64,000 nucleotides of DNA, from positions 124,001-188,000 of the forward strand of contig CAWFFB010000014.1 of NCBI GenBank assembly GCA_963814975.1, in the 5' to 3' direction. The notes beneath the pieces were generated by a model. It was not told the DNA's origin. It did not search any database and saw only the letters and a list, made by a program, of their open reading frames with translations. Shown piece by piece: positions 28,233 to 37,093 of this stretch (the stretch's first letter is position 1; every line of letters starts with the position of its first letter). Source of the DNA: CAVUXJ01 sp963814975 (GTDB lineage: Bacteria; Acidobacteriota; Vicinamibacteria; Vicinamibacterales; CAVVIG01). A program made the translations under genes and the position numbers.

Positions 28233-29170
28233 GTGGCTGAATCTTTGATCCCTTCGGCTGGCGCCGGGTCGTCTCGAGCCGAGCCGGGGGAGGACTGGCT
28301 CCGTCCGCCGCGAGCTTGTGCAGGGGCGCTATCGAGGAATCGCAGCAGCCGGGCTGCGACCTTGTCCTCTGTCTGATCGGCTACGGCGACATCCCAGTAC
28401 TCGGCACGAGGCAGGCACTCCTCGAGATACCTTGCTGCGGAGGTCGCGTGTGAGGCGTCCCGGCCCGGAACAATAAGAGCGGGGATGTCCAGGCGCAGCA
28501 GGTCTTCGGGCTCGGCTCCGGGTGCGGTGTCCCTGTCGAACAAGGTCCGAGCCATGCCGGCGGCTATCAGCTTGTAGTCGTCTGCGTTCTGCCGTGCGTA
28601 GGATTCCGCGAAGCTCCGGTCGCGATTGATGACCGTGGCCCATGGTCCGCCCCTCGGATCGGCATTGAAGGGCTTGCCTTCGTTTCTCACCAGCTGAACC
28701 ACCTGCTCCAGGCCGTGCTGCTGCACGTACGCAAGATGCTCGGCAAAGCGGTGGTGGCTGTTGATTCGGTACTTGGCGCCGCCAACGGGCCAATACAACA
28801 CCATGCTGAGTACGGCGTGCGGGTAGGTGACCGCGAACAATGTGACCGGACAGCATCCCATGCAGCCGCCGAGCAGGTGGGTGCGCGTGATGTTCAGGTG
28901 ATCCAGCAGCCCTTTGCCCTGCGCCACGAAATGGGACCACGTGACGCGTTCGATGCGGCCGCCCGATTCGCCGCACTCGCGGCGGTCGAAAATGATGCAG
29001 CGGTACTTTCCGCGCAGGTGGTCCAGCAGCTTGATCCGGGCGTACGACCCGAGGGTCGTCCACTTCTCGAGGGTTGCGTCGAAGCCACCCGGCGAGAACA
29101 TCAGCAGGGGCGGCCCGGAGCCGACCACCTCGTAGCGCGTCGTGATGCCGTCGATGACTGCGGTGGGCAC
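28229..29170 (-). CDS. Alpha/beta hydrolase with Cys in the nucleophile elbow
   Basis: A 313-residue alpha/beta-hydrolase. The oxyanion region is FSPGGFDATLEKW, and the nucleophile elbow reads LLGGCMGCCPVTLF, so the expected Ser is a Cys (GGCMG), as in dienelactone hydrolases. The acid is probably Asp in VPGRDASHAT. At the position where the catalytic His usually sits (after the last strand) the sequence is DVAVADQTED, with no His. Activity may therefore be non-canonical. The GTG 29170 start has only a weak ribosome site; the coding region overlaps the LigJ start at its 3' end. It could hydrolyse a lactone, ester or ring-fission product in this operon. Confidence 0.8.
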   Translation of the reverse strand: MPTAVIDGITTRYEVVGSGPPLLMFSPGGFDATLEKWTTLGSYARIKLLDHLRGKYRCIIFDRRECGESGGRIERVTWSHFVAQGKGLLDHLNITRTHLLGGCMGCCPVTLFAVTYPHAVLSMVLYWPVGGAKYRINSHHRFAEHLAYVQQHGLEQVVQLVRNEGKPFNADPRGGPWATVINRDRSFAESYARQNADDYKLIAAGMARTLFDRDTAPGAEPEDLLRLDIPALIVPGRDASHATSAARYLEECLPRAEYWDVAVADQTEDKVAARLLRFLDSAPAQARGGRSQSSPGSARDDPAPAEGIKDSAT

Positions 29171-29181
29171 GGAGGATCCGC

Positions 29182-30021
29182 TCAAGGCGCCGGTTTGACG
29201 TGAATGCCGCCCTTGATCTGACGCGCGGCCCGCACATCCTCCGCGTAAGCCGTGATGGCGTCGAGCGTGATCCTGGCGACGTTCGCGTAGGTTTCGGTCG
29301 TCGAGTCGAGCGCGCTCGCGCCGTAGCCGATGACGGCGTGCGCCATCCGCATCCGGCCATCGAGCCAGGGACCGCCGCCGAGACCACCGATCACGGGAAT
29401 CGAGACGGCGCTCACGGCTGCGGGACCCGCGACCGGTCCTGAGAGTGTGAAGTCGAGCAGCGAAGCGCCGGCCGCTTCCAGGCGCTTGGCCTCTTCCACA
29501 CACCGTGCGGTCATCGCCGCAGGCAGCTGCGCTCCGGGCTTCAACATGTCGCTGTACTGGAGGCCGTAGTCCGCGCCGGTCTGAGGTGTGATTCCGAACT
29601 GCGCGAACACCGGAATGCCCGCCCGGACTATGGCGCGTACCGCCTCGGGAAATTGTGCCGCGCCGTCCAGTTTCACCATGTCCGCACCCGCCTCCACGAG
29701 CCGGGTGGCAGCCCGCAGCGCCGCGCCGGTGCCCTCCTGGAGCGGACCGAAGGGAAAGTCGCAGCTGACCATGGCGCGTGTGACCCCGCGACGAACCGCC
29801 TTGCAGACCACGATCATCTCGTCCATCGTGACCTCCAGCGGGCTCGGGTGGCCCCACAGATTGATCCCCACCGTGTCTCCCACCGACACGATATCCACCC
29901 CGGCGCGATCCACGATCTGCGCGATCTGAAAGTCCCAGACCACGACTCCGACGATCTTCTCGCCGGCCCGCTTCATCTGCTGGAGAGCGGGAATGGTGAC
30001 CATCGACGCCTCGGCCCGCAT
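29182..30021 (-). CDS. PanB-like ketopantoate hydroxymethyltransferase family protein
   Basis: A 279-residue TIM barrel of the PEP mutase/isocitrate lyase superfamily with PanB signatures: VSVGDTVGINLWGH (metal Asp in VGDSxG-type loop), a CDFPFGPLQEG loop and KLDGAAQFPEAVRAI. PanB transfers a hydroxymethyl group to 2-oxoisovalerate in pantothenate synthesis; no panC or panD is nearby, and the gene sits in a catabolic-looking operon, so it may act as an aldolase or hydroxymethylase on another 2-oxo acid. Intact; 12 bases after the preceding gene and 11 before the next. Confidence 0.85.
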   Translation of the reverse strand: MRAEASMVTIPALQQMKRAGEKIVGVVVWDFQIAQIVDRAGVDIVSVGDTVGINLWGHPSPLEVTMDEMIVVCKAVRRGVTRAMVSCDFPFGPLQEGTGAALRAATRLVEAGADMVKLDGAAQFPEAVRAIVRAGIPVFAQFGITPQTGADYGLQYSDMLKPGAQLPAAMTARCVEEAKRLEAAGASLLDFTLSGPVAGPAAVSAVSIPVIGGLGGGPWLDGRMRMAHAVIGYGASALDSTTETYANVARITLDAITAYAEDVRAARQIKGGIHVKPAP

Positions 30022-30033
30022 CGGGATGTCGTG

Positions 30034-30967
30034 CTACTCCCAGGCGCGATTATCGACCGTGTTCTCGAACGTGGCGCCTGCCACCACCATGTTCCACTTG
30101 ACCGTCCAGTGATAGGTGTCCTCGAACCGTTCGCGAGTGTACGGCTGTGGCGCGGCGTGAAGCGAGGCGCCAGGTCTGCAACTCGTGGGCTTCGAGCAGT
30201 CCGCCGGTTTCCGCGATGAAATAATGGAGATACGGTGTCGGGTCGCGTTCGAGCACCTTCACGGCTCTCGCCTGCGCCCGGAACAGCGCCGCGAGCGTCC
30301 GGCCGTCGAGGTCGTCACCGGCCGCCTCGCTGCGGCTCGAATGCGACTCGATCAGGATGCGGAGCCCCTGCTTCTGCGCCACGCTGATCCACGGCTCCAT
30401 GAGGCTGACCGCTGCCACCTTGCCCTGGCGCAGCGCCTCCAGCCGTTGGAGCATCGTGCCGGCGCCGGTCGTCTTCACGTGCTCCGGAGTCAGGAAGCCC
30501 TCCAGCATCTTCAGCGTCGTGAAGTGGGAGCCGTTGTTCGGCGTCACCGCGATGACCTTGTCCTTGAGCATCTCCGGCTCGTAGATGTTGGAATCGCGCG
30601 TGACGACCAGCGCGAACTTCGACATGGAGGCGCCGAGTCCCACGATCTTCCGCCCGCGGAGTCCGCTGCACTCGGCCTCGACCGCGCGCTTCATGATGCC
30701 CCATTCGCACATGCGATATTGATCGATACCGCCGTCGGTGTATGCGGAGTCGAGCGGTCGATCGAAGATCGAGTCGAACTTGACCGAATGGGACGTGGTG
30801 ACCTGGGCCATTCCTGGTGTGGCCACGAACTCGATGTCCAGGCCCTCGTCCTTGAAGAACCCTTCGTCGCGGGCGACGATGACGGGCAGGTCGTGGACCA
30901 CGTTCATCAGCGCCAGCCGGGGTTTCTTCGCGACCTGCGGTTCGCTCGTCATCTCCTGCGAAGTCAT
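30034..30967 (-). CDS. Binding-protein-fold protein without signal peptide (NMT1/THI5-like, one frameshift)
   Basis: About 310 residues. The N-terminus (TSQEMTSEPQVAKKPRLALM) is polar and has no export signal, yet the rest is the type II periplasmic-binding fold: VVHDLPVIVARDEGFFKDEG, GRKIVGLGASMSKFALVV, AVTPNNGSHFTTLKMLEG, AVSLMEPWISVAQKQG. A +1 shift near 30150 precedes the true C-terminus, which then ends NTVDNRAWE at a stop at 30034. Cytoplasmic proteins of this fold include 4,5-dihydroxyphthalate decarboxylase and pyrimidine-synthesis THI5 enzymes. Whether this is an enzyme or a mis-started binding protein cannot be settled here. Confidence 0.75.
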
Positions 30968-30994
30968 GGCGCTTTCTCCTTTGGGTAATCTACA

Positions 30995-31943
30995 TCACCC
31001 CACGAGTGCGTGGGTGTTGGGCGGAAACAGTTCTTCCACGGTTGGCGGGACGGTGATGATCCGCTGTTCGAGGGCGTACTGGATGATCTCCTCGAGCGGC
31101 TGACGGTTCGGCGCGATGCCGTAGGGCAGCGGGTCCCGGCCGGTGATCTCCATGACCCGCCGGTGCAGATCGTCGACGCGGGTCGGGTTCTCGACCTGGC
31201 CGGCCTGAAGGCGCCGGACGTAGCAGGCGTTTGGCCCGGGCGAACGCCTCGAAGAGATCGGGCGCCAGATCCGCATGCGCGTCGAGCACGTCGTCCCTGA
31301 CGACGATCAGGTGATTGATCGGGTAGTGGCCACGGCGGCGCAGCGCCTCGAGCCCCTGATCTTCGGCTTCGTCAATGAGCGGCTTCACGTCCGGTGACCC
31401 GGCCTCGACGCCGATTGCCGCAGCCAACTCGCCGGACGCGACAAGGTCCGCCATCTTCTTGCCTTTTTCGATCGGCACCACGTTCGCGGGCGGGCGGTAT
31501 TCGGCAACGTGCTCGTCGCCCGAAAGCACCCAGGTGATCGTGTCCAGGTCGACGCCGTATTGATGCTGCAGCACGCCGCGGGCCCACAGTCCCGTGGTGA
31601 CGGTGTAGCCGCGGTTGACGCCGACCTTCCGGCCTTCCAGATCCTTGGGGCCTTTGATGCCGGACTTCGTGTTGTAGACGATCGCACCATGATGGAACGC
31701 CCGGACCAGGAAGATCGGCAGGCCCGTGAAACGCTTTCCATGAGCGCGCGCCGTGATGTACGTCGTCATCGCCATCTCGGAGACATCGAACTCGAGCCCG
31801 CGGACCATGCGCCGGAACGCGTCGATGAGTGGTTCCACTTCCACGAACTCCAGCCCGCAGCTCTGCGGCCTCACAACGCCGTCCTTGAGGGCCTGGTTGT
31901 TTCCCTGCGTACGCGTGACCGTCCTCAGCTTCAGCTCAGTCAT
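30995..31943 (-). CDS. Binding-protein-fold protein, 4,5-dihydroxyphthalate decarboxylase-like (one frameshift)
   Basis: About 315 residues, no signal peptide (TELKLRTVTRTQGNNQALKD). The motif GLEFDVSEMAMTTYITARAHG, followed by PIFLVRAFHHGAIVYN and VGVNRGYTVTTGLWARGVL, is the pattern of the family annotated as 4,5-dihydroxyphthalate decarboxylase or as ABC binding protein. A +1 shift near 31238 leads to the C-terminus ending PNTHALVG. Its pairing with the signal-less neighbour at 30034 and with LigJ/LigK-like genes favours an enzymatic role such as decarboxylation of an aromatic or unsaturated carboxylate; the evidence for the exact reaction is weak. Confidence 0.77.
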
Positions 31944-31986
31944 GGACGCCCTTCATTTCCCTTGGGGGACGCGTCCTTCGCCGGTG

Positions 31987-33093
31987 TCACTCCCATGGCA
32001 TGAGCGAGGCGTGGATCACGTCTGCCGCTCCCTCGCCGCCGACCGATCTGATGGCAAGGTCCACGTCCTTCAGTCCGAAGGTGTGAGTCGTGACCTTCTC
32101 CAGCGGAAAGCGCTTCGATGCGAGCTGCTGAAGGGCGAGCTCGCATGCCTTGAAGCTGTGCCCGCGCGCGCTTTTGATCGTGATCGCCTTCGCCGTGATC
32201 CGGCCGATTGGAAAATCCGGAAATTCCGCCATCTCTCCCTGGACCACCATGGTCCCGCCCCTGCGCTTGAGCGCTTCGACACCAAGCAGTATCGGGAAGG
32301 TTCCGGCGCCGGCGGTGCAGTCGAGCACGACGTCCACTCCCTTGCCTCCCGTGATCTCCTTGATGCGGGCAAGAGGATCCTCCTTCCCGACGTCGATTGC
32401 ATGGTCGGCGCCAAGCGCTCTGGCGACCGCCATCCGGGCGCCGTCTCGGGACGTGCCCGTGACGATGACAAGAGAGGCGCCCGCCTGCTTGCAGACCACC
32501 GTTTGGGACAGCCCCTGCTGGCCCGGGCCCTGAATGAGGACGGTGGAGTCATAGCCGACGCCGCCGTCGAACAGCGACCATTCGATCCCGTTGGACATCG
32601 GCGTCGCCAGCCCCGCCAGCTCCGGCGTCACGCCGCGCGGCACACGGTGAAGGACTGCGTTCCAGGGAAGGTACACGTATTGGGCGAAGCCTCCCCAGAG
32701 ATGAGGTGCCACGTCTGCTGCGGTGTATCCATAGCGGATCGCGCCGGGGTTGTACCGCCAGTCGGTGTTTTCGCAGTGACGGTATTGGCCCAGATGACAC
32801 CACTCGCAGGTGCCGCACGAGACGTAGTGCTCGACGAAGACCAGGTCTCCTTCCTTGAAACCCTTGCGCCTGGTGAACTCGCGACCCGCTTTGTCGATAT
32901 AGCCGATGTTCTCGTGCCCCATGATTACAGGAGCGTCCGACGGCGGCTGCTTGTACAACCTGACGTCGGTTCCGCAGATTCCGGCGACCGCCATCTTCAG
33001 CAAGGCGCTGTCTTGCCCGATTTCCGGCATCGGAAACTCGCGGATCTCGGTCGTGCTCGGGCCGACTCTGACGGCCGCCAGGACTTTTTCCAC
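31987..33093 (-). CDS. Zinc-dependent alcohol dehydrogenase (MDR family)
   Basis: A 368-residue intact medium-chain dehydrogenase. Catalytic zinc ligands: Cys in GICGTD and the His-Glu pair in MGHENIG. Structural zinc: four Cys in CGTCEWCHLGQYRHC. The Rossmann loop is GPGQQGLSQT. It oxidises an alcohol or reduces an aldehyde with NAD(P); the closest relatives by layout are threonine or sorbitol-type dehydrogenases. It is the first gene of the long minus-strand run, and the 33094-33332 gap upstream must contain the promoter. A CTGGAGAAC ribosome site precedes ATG 33093. Confidence 0.88.
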   Translation of the reverse strand: MEKVLAAVRVGPSTTEIREFPMPEIGQDSALLKMAVAGICGTDVRLYKQPPSDAPVIMGHENIGYIDKAGREFTRRKGFKEGDLVFVEHYVSCGTCEWCHLGQYRHCENTDWRYNPGAIRYGYTAADVAPHLWGGFAQYVYLPWNAVLHRVPRGVTPELAGLATPMSNGIEWSLFDGGVGYDSTVLIQGPGQQGLSQTVVCKQAGASLVIVTGTSRDGARMAVARALGADHAIDVGKEDPLARIKEITGGKGVDVVLDCTAGAGTFPILLGVEALKRRGGTMVVQGEMAEFPDFPIGRITAKAITIKSARGHSFKACELALQQLASKRFPLEKVTTHTFGLKDVDLAIRSVGGEGAADVIHASLMPWE

Positions 33094-33332
33094 CGTTGCG
33101 GGTTCTCCAGGATGTGATGGTCAGGGTTGAGCTGGGCGCGCCGACTTCAATGCCGGCAGCACGCGGGCGGAAGCGAGGAGAAACGGAGCTCGCGGAGGAA
33201 ACCGGACACACACGGATCGAATGTGAAAGTCTCAGGTCCAGACTCTCACGTTTGATCAGACGGCAGGTTTGAGGTTTCAGATTTCCGCGTCCAGCCGTTC
33301 CCCCCGTTCGCTACGCTGCCATGAAGTTCCGA
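33094..33332. repeat. Intergenic gap with dispersed TGAAAGTCTCA repeat
   Basis: The gap upstream of the alcohol dehydrogenase. Positions 33224-33237 read tgaaagtctcaggt, differing at one base from 615-628, and 33265-33285 carry ggtttgaggtttcagattt, again like the 600-680 region. I see no gene here. The promoter for the minus-strand operon should lie near 33100-33180, but no clear -35/-10 pair is visible. Confidence 0.5.
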
Positions 33333-35012
33333 TCAGTCCAACGCTTCGACCTTGTAGATTGCGTTGCCGAGATTGCTGCCGATCCACAGCGCGTCGGTCG
33401 TCTTGTCTATGAAGACCCGACGTACGTTGGTGGTGTCGGGGAACAGATACGTCACGGTATCCCCGGTCCTGGGATTGAGGCGGATGATGCGGTCCGAGAG
33501 CATGGACGCCGTCCAGACGTCGCCCTTGGAATCGGCTTCCGCGTCGTAGGGCATCTGCCACTTGACCGGCATCTGCCATTCGGTGATTTTCTCGGTCTTG
33601 GGATCGAACCGCCCGATGGCATTGGCGCCGTACTCGGCGTACCACAGCACACCATGTTCATCGAAATGTCCGCGGCGGGGACGCGCCCGCGGGAGCGCGG
33701 GCTCCCAGGTCTGCAGTTTCTTGGTCTTGGCGTCGATCCTGCCAATCTTGGCGCCGGCGCCGCCGAATTCCAGGACATAGAGGTTGTTCTGCTCATCGGT
33801 CGGAATATCGTAGCCGTCGATCGTGCGCCCCAGCTGATCCTTCAGGACACCCAGGTTCTCCCACTCGCCCGTCTTCACGTTGACGCGCAGAAACGAATGG
33901 TCTTCCTGGTTGTTGGTCCACACGAAACCGTCGACGTGATGATGGGCCGGCGACACCATCGACTCCTGTGTGTTCGGACCCTGCCATTGATCGGGAACTT
34001 TGTAGGTCTTCACCGTTCTGGTCCTGGGATCGAGCATGGCGATGCCGCCCTGGTACATCATCGAGGCCCAGACATTGCCGTCGCGATCCGCCTTCACTTC
34101 GAGGAGACCACGGGGTTGCTCGCTCTTCAGGACGGGGACCGGATGATCGACGATCGCGCCGGTCTTCGGGTCCATCTCGCCGATGAACTGGCTGCCGAAA
34201 TCGCTGTAGAACACCTTGCCGCCTTGCACGATGACGTCGTGCGGCATGGCCTCGGGGCGCGCCAGATCGTAGGTGGTGATGATGACGCGCGTGCCGCGTC
34301 CCTTCGGACGCGGGTAGGTCTGCAGTGGATACTGCCAGGTCTCGTTCTTCGAGAGATTCACGCTCGAGAGAAAACTGGCGGCCCGCTTGACCCGTTCAGG
34401 ATCGACGATGCCGCGGTTTCCGCGTGGGCCGGGTAGCAGCTTCTGCGGACGTCCCGGCGGACTGCCCGGCGCATACGTGCCCATGCGCGGAATGATCTCC
34501 ATGAACGCTTCCGCGGAGTGCGCTGAAGTGACAACGCGCTCCAGCGTGTGACAGCCGACGCAGTCCTGGAGGAACGCCTTTTGATCGTCGGCACCCGGCA
34601 TGCTGCTCAACCATTCGGCGCTCGTCATGTGCGGCGCGAGATTGTCCGTCTTCGCGAGTTTGAGATCCGCACTCGCCGTCTTGCCGGCGGCGACGTCGGC
34701 GGCCGGTTGCCCGCTTGCGACGTAGCCGGCGGCGCGGATCCGGAGAGAGTAGTGGCCCGGTTCGAGCCGGTCGGCTGGAAAGCTGTACCGCCCCTGCGCG
34801 TCTGTGACGACCGTGGTGGCGATGCGGGCGCCGTCCCTCCTGGCGGTGACGAGAACGCCTTCCATGGCGCCCTCTTGCGGTGAGCTGACGACTCCGCTGA
34901 GCACGACGGCCTGTTGCGCGGCGGGCACCGGAATGTTCAGGAGGACCAGAGCGGTGGCGGCCAGAGAAGCCACGGCGGCGGACACATAAAAGGAGATCTT
35001 GCTCGACTTCAT
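33333..35012 (-). CDS. Exported carboxypeptidase-regulatory / haem c / beta-propeller protein
   Basis: A 559-residue intact protein. A signal peptide (YVSAAVASLAATALVLL) leads into a carboxypeptidase-regulatory-like Ig domain (about 36-120: VVLSGVVSSPQEGAMEGVLV, TDAQGRYSFPADRL). Next is a c-type haem motif CVGCH at residues 151-155, then a virginiamycin-B-lyase-like/NHL beta-propeller from about 235 to the end (HDVIVQGGKVFYSDFGSQFI, WYAEYGANAIGRFDPKT, WIGSNLGNAIYKV). The haem site suggests periplasmic electron transfer linked to a propeller dehydrogenase or lyase. This three-part design is typical of Acidobacteria-like genomes. ATG 35012 is preceded by GGGAGG. Confidence 0.83.
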   Translation of the reverse strand: MKSSKISFYVSAAVASLAATALVLLNIPVPAAQQAVVLSGVVSSPQEGAMEGVLVTARRDGARIATTVVTDAQGRYSFPADRLEPGHYSLRIRAAGYVASGQPAADVAAGKTASADLKLAKTDNLAPHMTSAEWLSSMPGADDQKAFLQDCVGCHTLERVVTSAHSAEAFMEIIPRMGTYAPGSPPGRPQKLLPGPRGNRGIVDPERVKRAASFLSSVNLSKNETWQYPLQTYPRPKGRGTRVIITTYDLARPEAMPHDVIVQGGKVFYSDFGSQFIGEMDPKTGAIVDHPVPVLKSEQPRGLLEVKADRDGNVWASMMYQGGIAMLDPRTRTVKTYKVPDQWQGPNTQESMVSPAHHHVDGFVWTNNQEDHSFLRVNVKTGEWENLGVLKDQLGRTIDGYDIPTDEQNNLYVLEFGGAGAKIGRIDAKTKKLQTWEPALPRARPRRGHFDEHGVLWYAEYGANAIGRFDPKTEKITEWQMPVKWQMPYDAEADSKGDVWTASMLSDRIIRLNPRTGDTVTYLFPDTTNVRRVFIDKTTDALWIGSNLGNAIYKVEALD

Positions 35013-35331
35013 CGATCCTCCCTTTGCTTGGAAAGCGGCACGACTTCAACCGAACGATACACCAATTGAACGCCGGCAGCGGCTCTTGTCTCCGGTCGTC
35101 GACCGGGCGAATCCGCTCGGGCATCCGCCGTGGAACCAGCCGAGGTCCCCGTCAGGCAGATCCTGCGAGCGCAATCTATCGTCTCTTAAAGTACGTTAAT
35201 GAACCAGATGTGCCAGAAGTGAACACGCAATTTCCCGGTCAAACTCCGGATCCCACAAAAAGACCAACAGGGAAAGCGATCGCTGCCAGTTCGGCTGTCG
35301 GCTTGGTACTTGCTCCCCTTCCAGCAGATTC
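35013..35331. promoter_or_regulatory. Divergent intergenic region
   Basis: A 319-base gap between the propeller gene (minus) and the PilZ gene (plus). It contains an AT-rich near-palindrome, ttaaagtacgttaa, at 35186-35199 (one mismatch), which stands out against the GC-rich background and could be an operator or part of a promoter. No gene is apparent. Confidence 0.35.
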
Positions 35332-36693
35332 ATGGCCAACAGCAGCGCCGCGAGGGCTCATCTCACTCTGGTTCCCGAGCCGTCTCACATCCGCGCCGAG
35401 ACCCACGCGCCATCACCCGATTCGTGGGACGACCGGCGATCATCGATCCGTCGCACACTTTCCGAGCTTACCTGGCTTACGCAGATCCGAGTGCAGTACG
35501 GTCCCGCGGTCTCCTTGCTCGATCTGTCTACCGGTGGCGCACAGATCGAGGCCACCGCCTTTCGGCTTCAGCCCGGCTCGACGGTTGTCGTGCAGCTTGC
35601 TACCGAATCAGAAACCGTCGCCATACCGGCTCTGGTGCTTCGCTCACAGGTGTCCAGACTCCTGCCGGCAGGGGCGAGGTATCGAACGGCACTCGCATTC
35701 AAACGCCGGCTGGCACTTGCCGATTTTCTCGAGGAGGAGAAATCCCGTCGGGACCCCTATCTCGCGCACGAGCACGCGCAGCTCAACGTCGCACTGCGAC
35801 GTCTCGAGGCATCGATGGCGCCTCCCGGCGGCGCATCAGGACCTGCGATCACAGAGGTTGGGCGGGGGGCCCTCGCCGCAGCGCTTGCGATCATGGAATC
35901 GCCCTCTGGGCGACCAGCCAGCGGGACGTTTTCACGTGAATTGGGTCGGCTGCTCCGGGTCATCACCTTGGGGCTGACCAACGGAACCGTGCCTCACGTC
36001 ATCCTCGACCAAATGGTGGAGAAGCTGCGACGCGCCGTGCCGGCAAAGGTGATTCGGGTGGCGAATGGGATGTCGCTCGCCGACATTCCCGCCGAGGCAA
36101 CCTGCTTCGATGTACCGTCGCCCGTCGGCGGCTCCCCTGCGAGCTTGGTGGTCGAATGTCCGCGAGGCTGCCGGCTCGACTCAGAACATCTGCCGTTTCT
36201 CAAGGCCGCGGCGTACCTTGTGACGCTGATCACTCAGGTCGGGATGATGGGGACCCGCGATCGCGCAGCCTCCCCGGCGACCAGCGGCGATTTGCCGGTC
36301 GGCTGGAAGCGCCTCGTCGTGCGTTACCTGGACGGCCGAATGCTGAAAGGCTTCACCAACGGCTTCTCGGCCGCCAGCGGTAACGTCCATGTTTGGATCG
36401 ATCCGAACGCTCCTGAATCGTCGCGGATTACCGTTTCGATCAGCCAATTGAAGACGATCTTCTTCGTGCATGATCTCGAAGGCGACCCCGCGCATCGTCC
36501 CGGCGCGGATGCGGCGATCGGACATGGACGGAGGGTCGAGGTCACTTTTGTCGATGGAGAAGTGCTGATGGGAAGGACCCTCACCTACTCGACGGACGGG
36601 CGTGGGTTCTTCGTGACGCCGCTCGACTCGGGGGGCAACAACGTGCGCATCTTCATCGCGCCTGCGGCCGTTCAACAGGTGACGTTTCCCTGA
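35332..36693 (+). CDS. PilZ-domain protein with two C-terminal beta-barrel-like repeats
   Basis: A 453-residue intact soluble protein. The N-terminal domain (about 34-135) is PilZ-like: RRSSIRRT supplies the Arg motif and DLSTGGAQIEA the D/NxSxxG motif that bind cyclic di-GMP. The middle (about 140-310) is unassigned and helical. The C-terminus has two similar beta units, RLVVRYLDGRMLKGFTNGF and RRVEVTFVDGEVLMGRTLTY, each followed by an acidic turn and a final strand. A role in c-di-GMP-dependent surface or motility control is inferred from the first domain only. No strong ribosome site precedes ATG 35332. Confidence 0.75.
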   Translation: MANSSAARAHLTLVPEPSHIRAETHAPSPDSWDDRRSSIRRTLSELTWLTQIRVQYGPAVSLLDLSTGGAQIEATAFRLQPGSTVVVQLATESETVAIPALVLRSQVSRLLPAGARYRTALAFKRRLALADFLEEEKSRRDPYLAHEHAQLNVALRRLEASMAPPGGASGPAITEVGRGALAAALAIMESPSGRPASGTFSRELGRLLRVITLGLTNGTVPHVILDQMVEKLRRAVPAKVIRVANGMSLADIPAEATCFDVPSPVGGSPASLVVECPRGCRLDSEHLPFLKAAAYLVTLITQVGMMGTRDRAASPATSGDLPVGWKRLVVRYLDGRMLKGFTNGFSAASGNVHVWIDPNAPESSRITVSISQLKTIFFVHDLEGDPAHRPGADAAIGHGRRVEVTFVDGEVLMGRTLTYSTDGRGFFVTPLDSGGNNVRIFIAPAAVQQVTFP

Positions 36694-37093
36694 GGCCTGG
36701 GGCGCTCATCCGCTCAAATCAGGTGCTCACGGGGCGTTTCGATCGGCGTCGGCTCGAATCAAGGCCCGAGGAGCCAACCTCAGCAACTCCAGCATGCGCA
36801 ATCCGTTCGCGTTCGGCAATCAGCGGTGTTATTGATCGTTCGCCACGATCGACCGGGTGGACGTGGCCCGATCGTGTATAGTGGATCTTGTCATCCAGAA
36901 CTGAGCCAGCCAGCGTTCGAGTAGTGCACCCTCTCAGCCACTCCTGAAGGATGCGCGCCGACCGGCCCAACTTTGGTCCCGTGTCGAGCGCGTCTCACGC
37001 GATTCACAGTCTCACGATCTTGGGCGCGCGGTCGCGACTTGACAGCGATTGAAGACCAGAACACAACTCGCAACAACGAAGAGAGTGCTCGTC
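36694..37093. promoter_or_regulatory. Intergenic region with 8-bp inverted repeat and -10-like hexamer
   Basis: A 400-base gap. The arms cacgatcg (36844-36851) and cgatcgtg (36869-36876) form a perfect inverted repeat with a 17-base spacer, followed directly by tatagt (36877-36882), a good -10 hexamer. No matching -35 is visible, so an activator site upstream of a weak promoter is one reading. I see no gene in this stretch. Confidence 0.35.
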
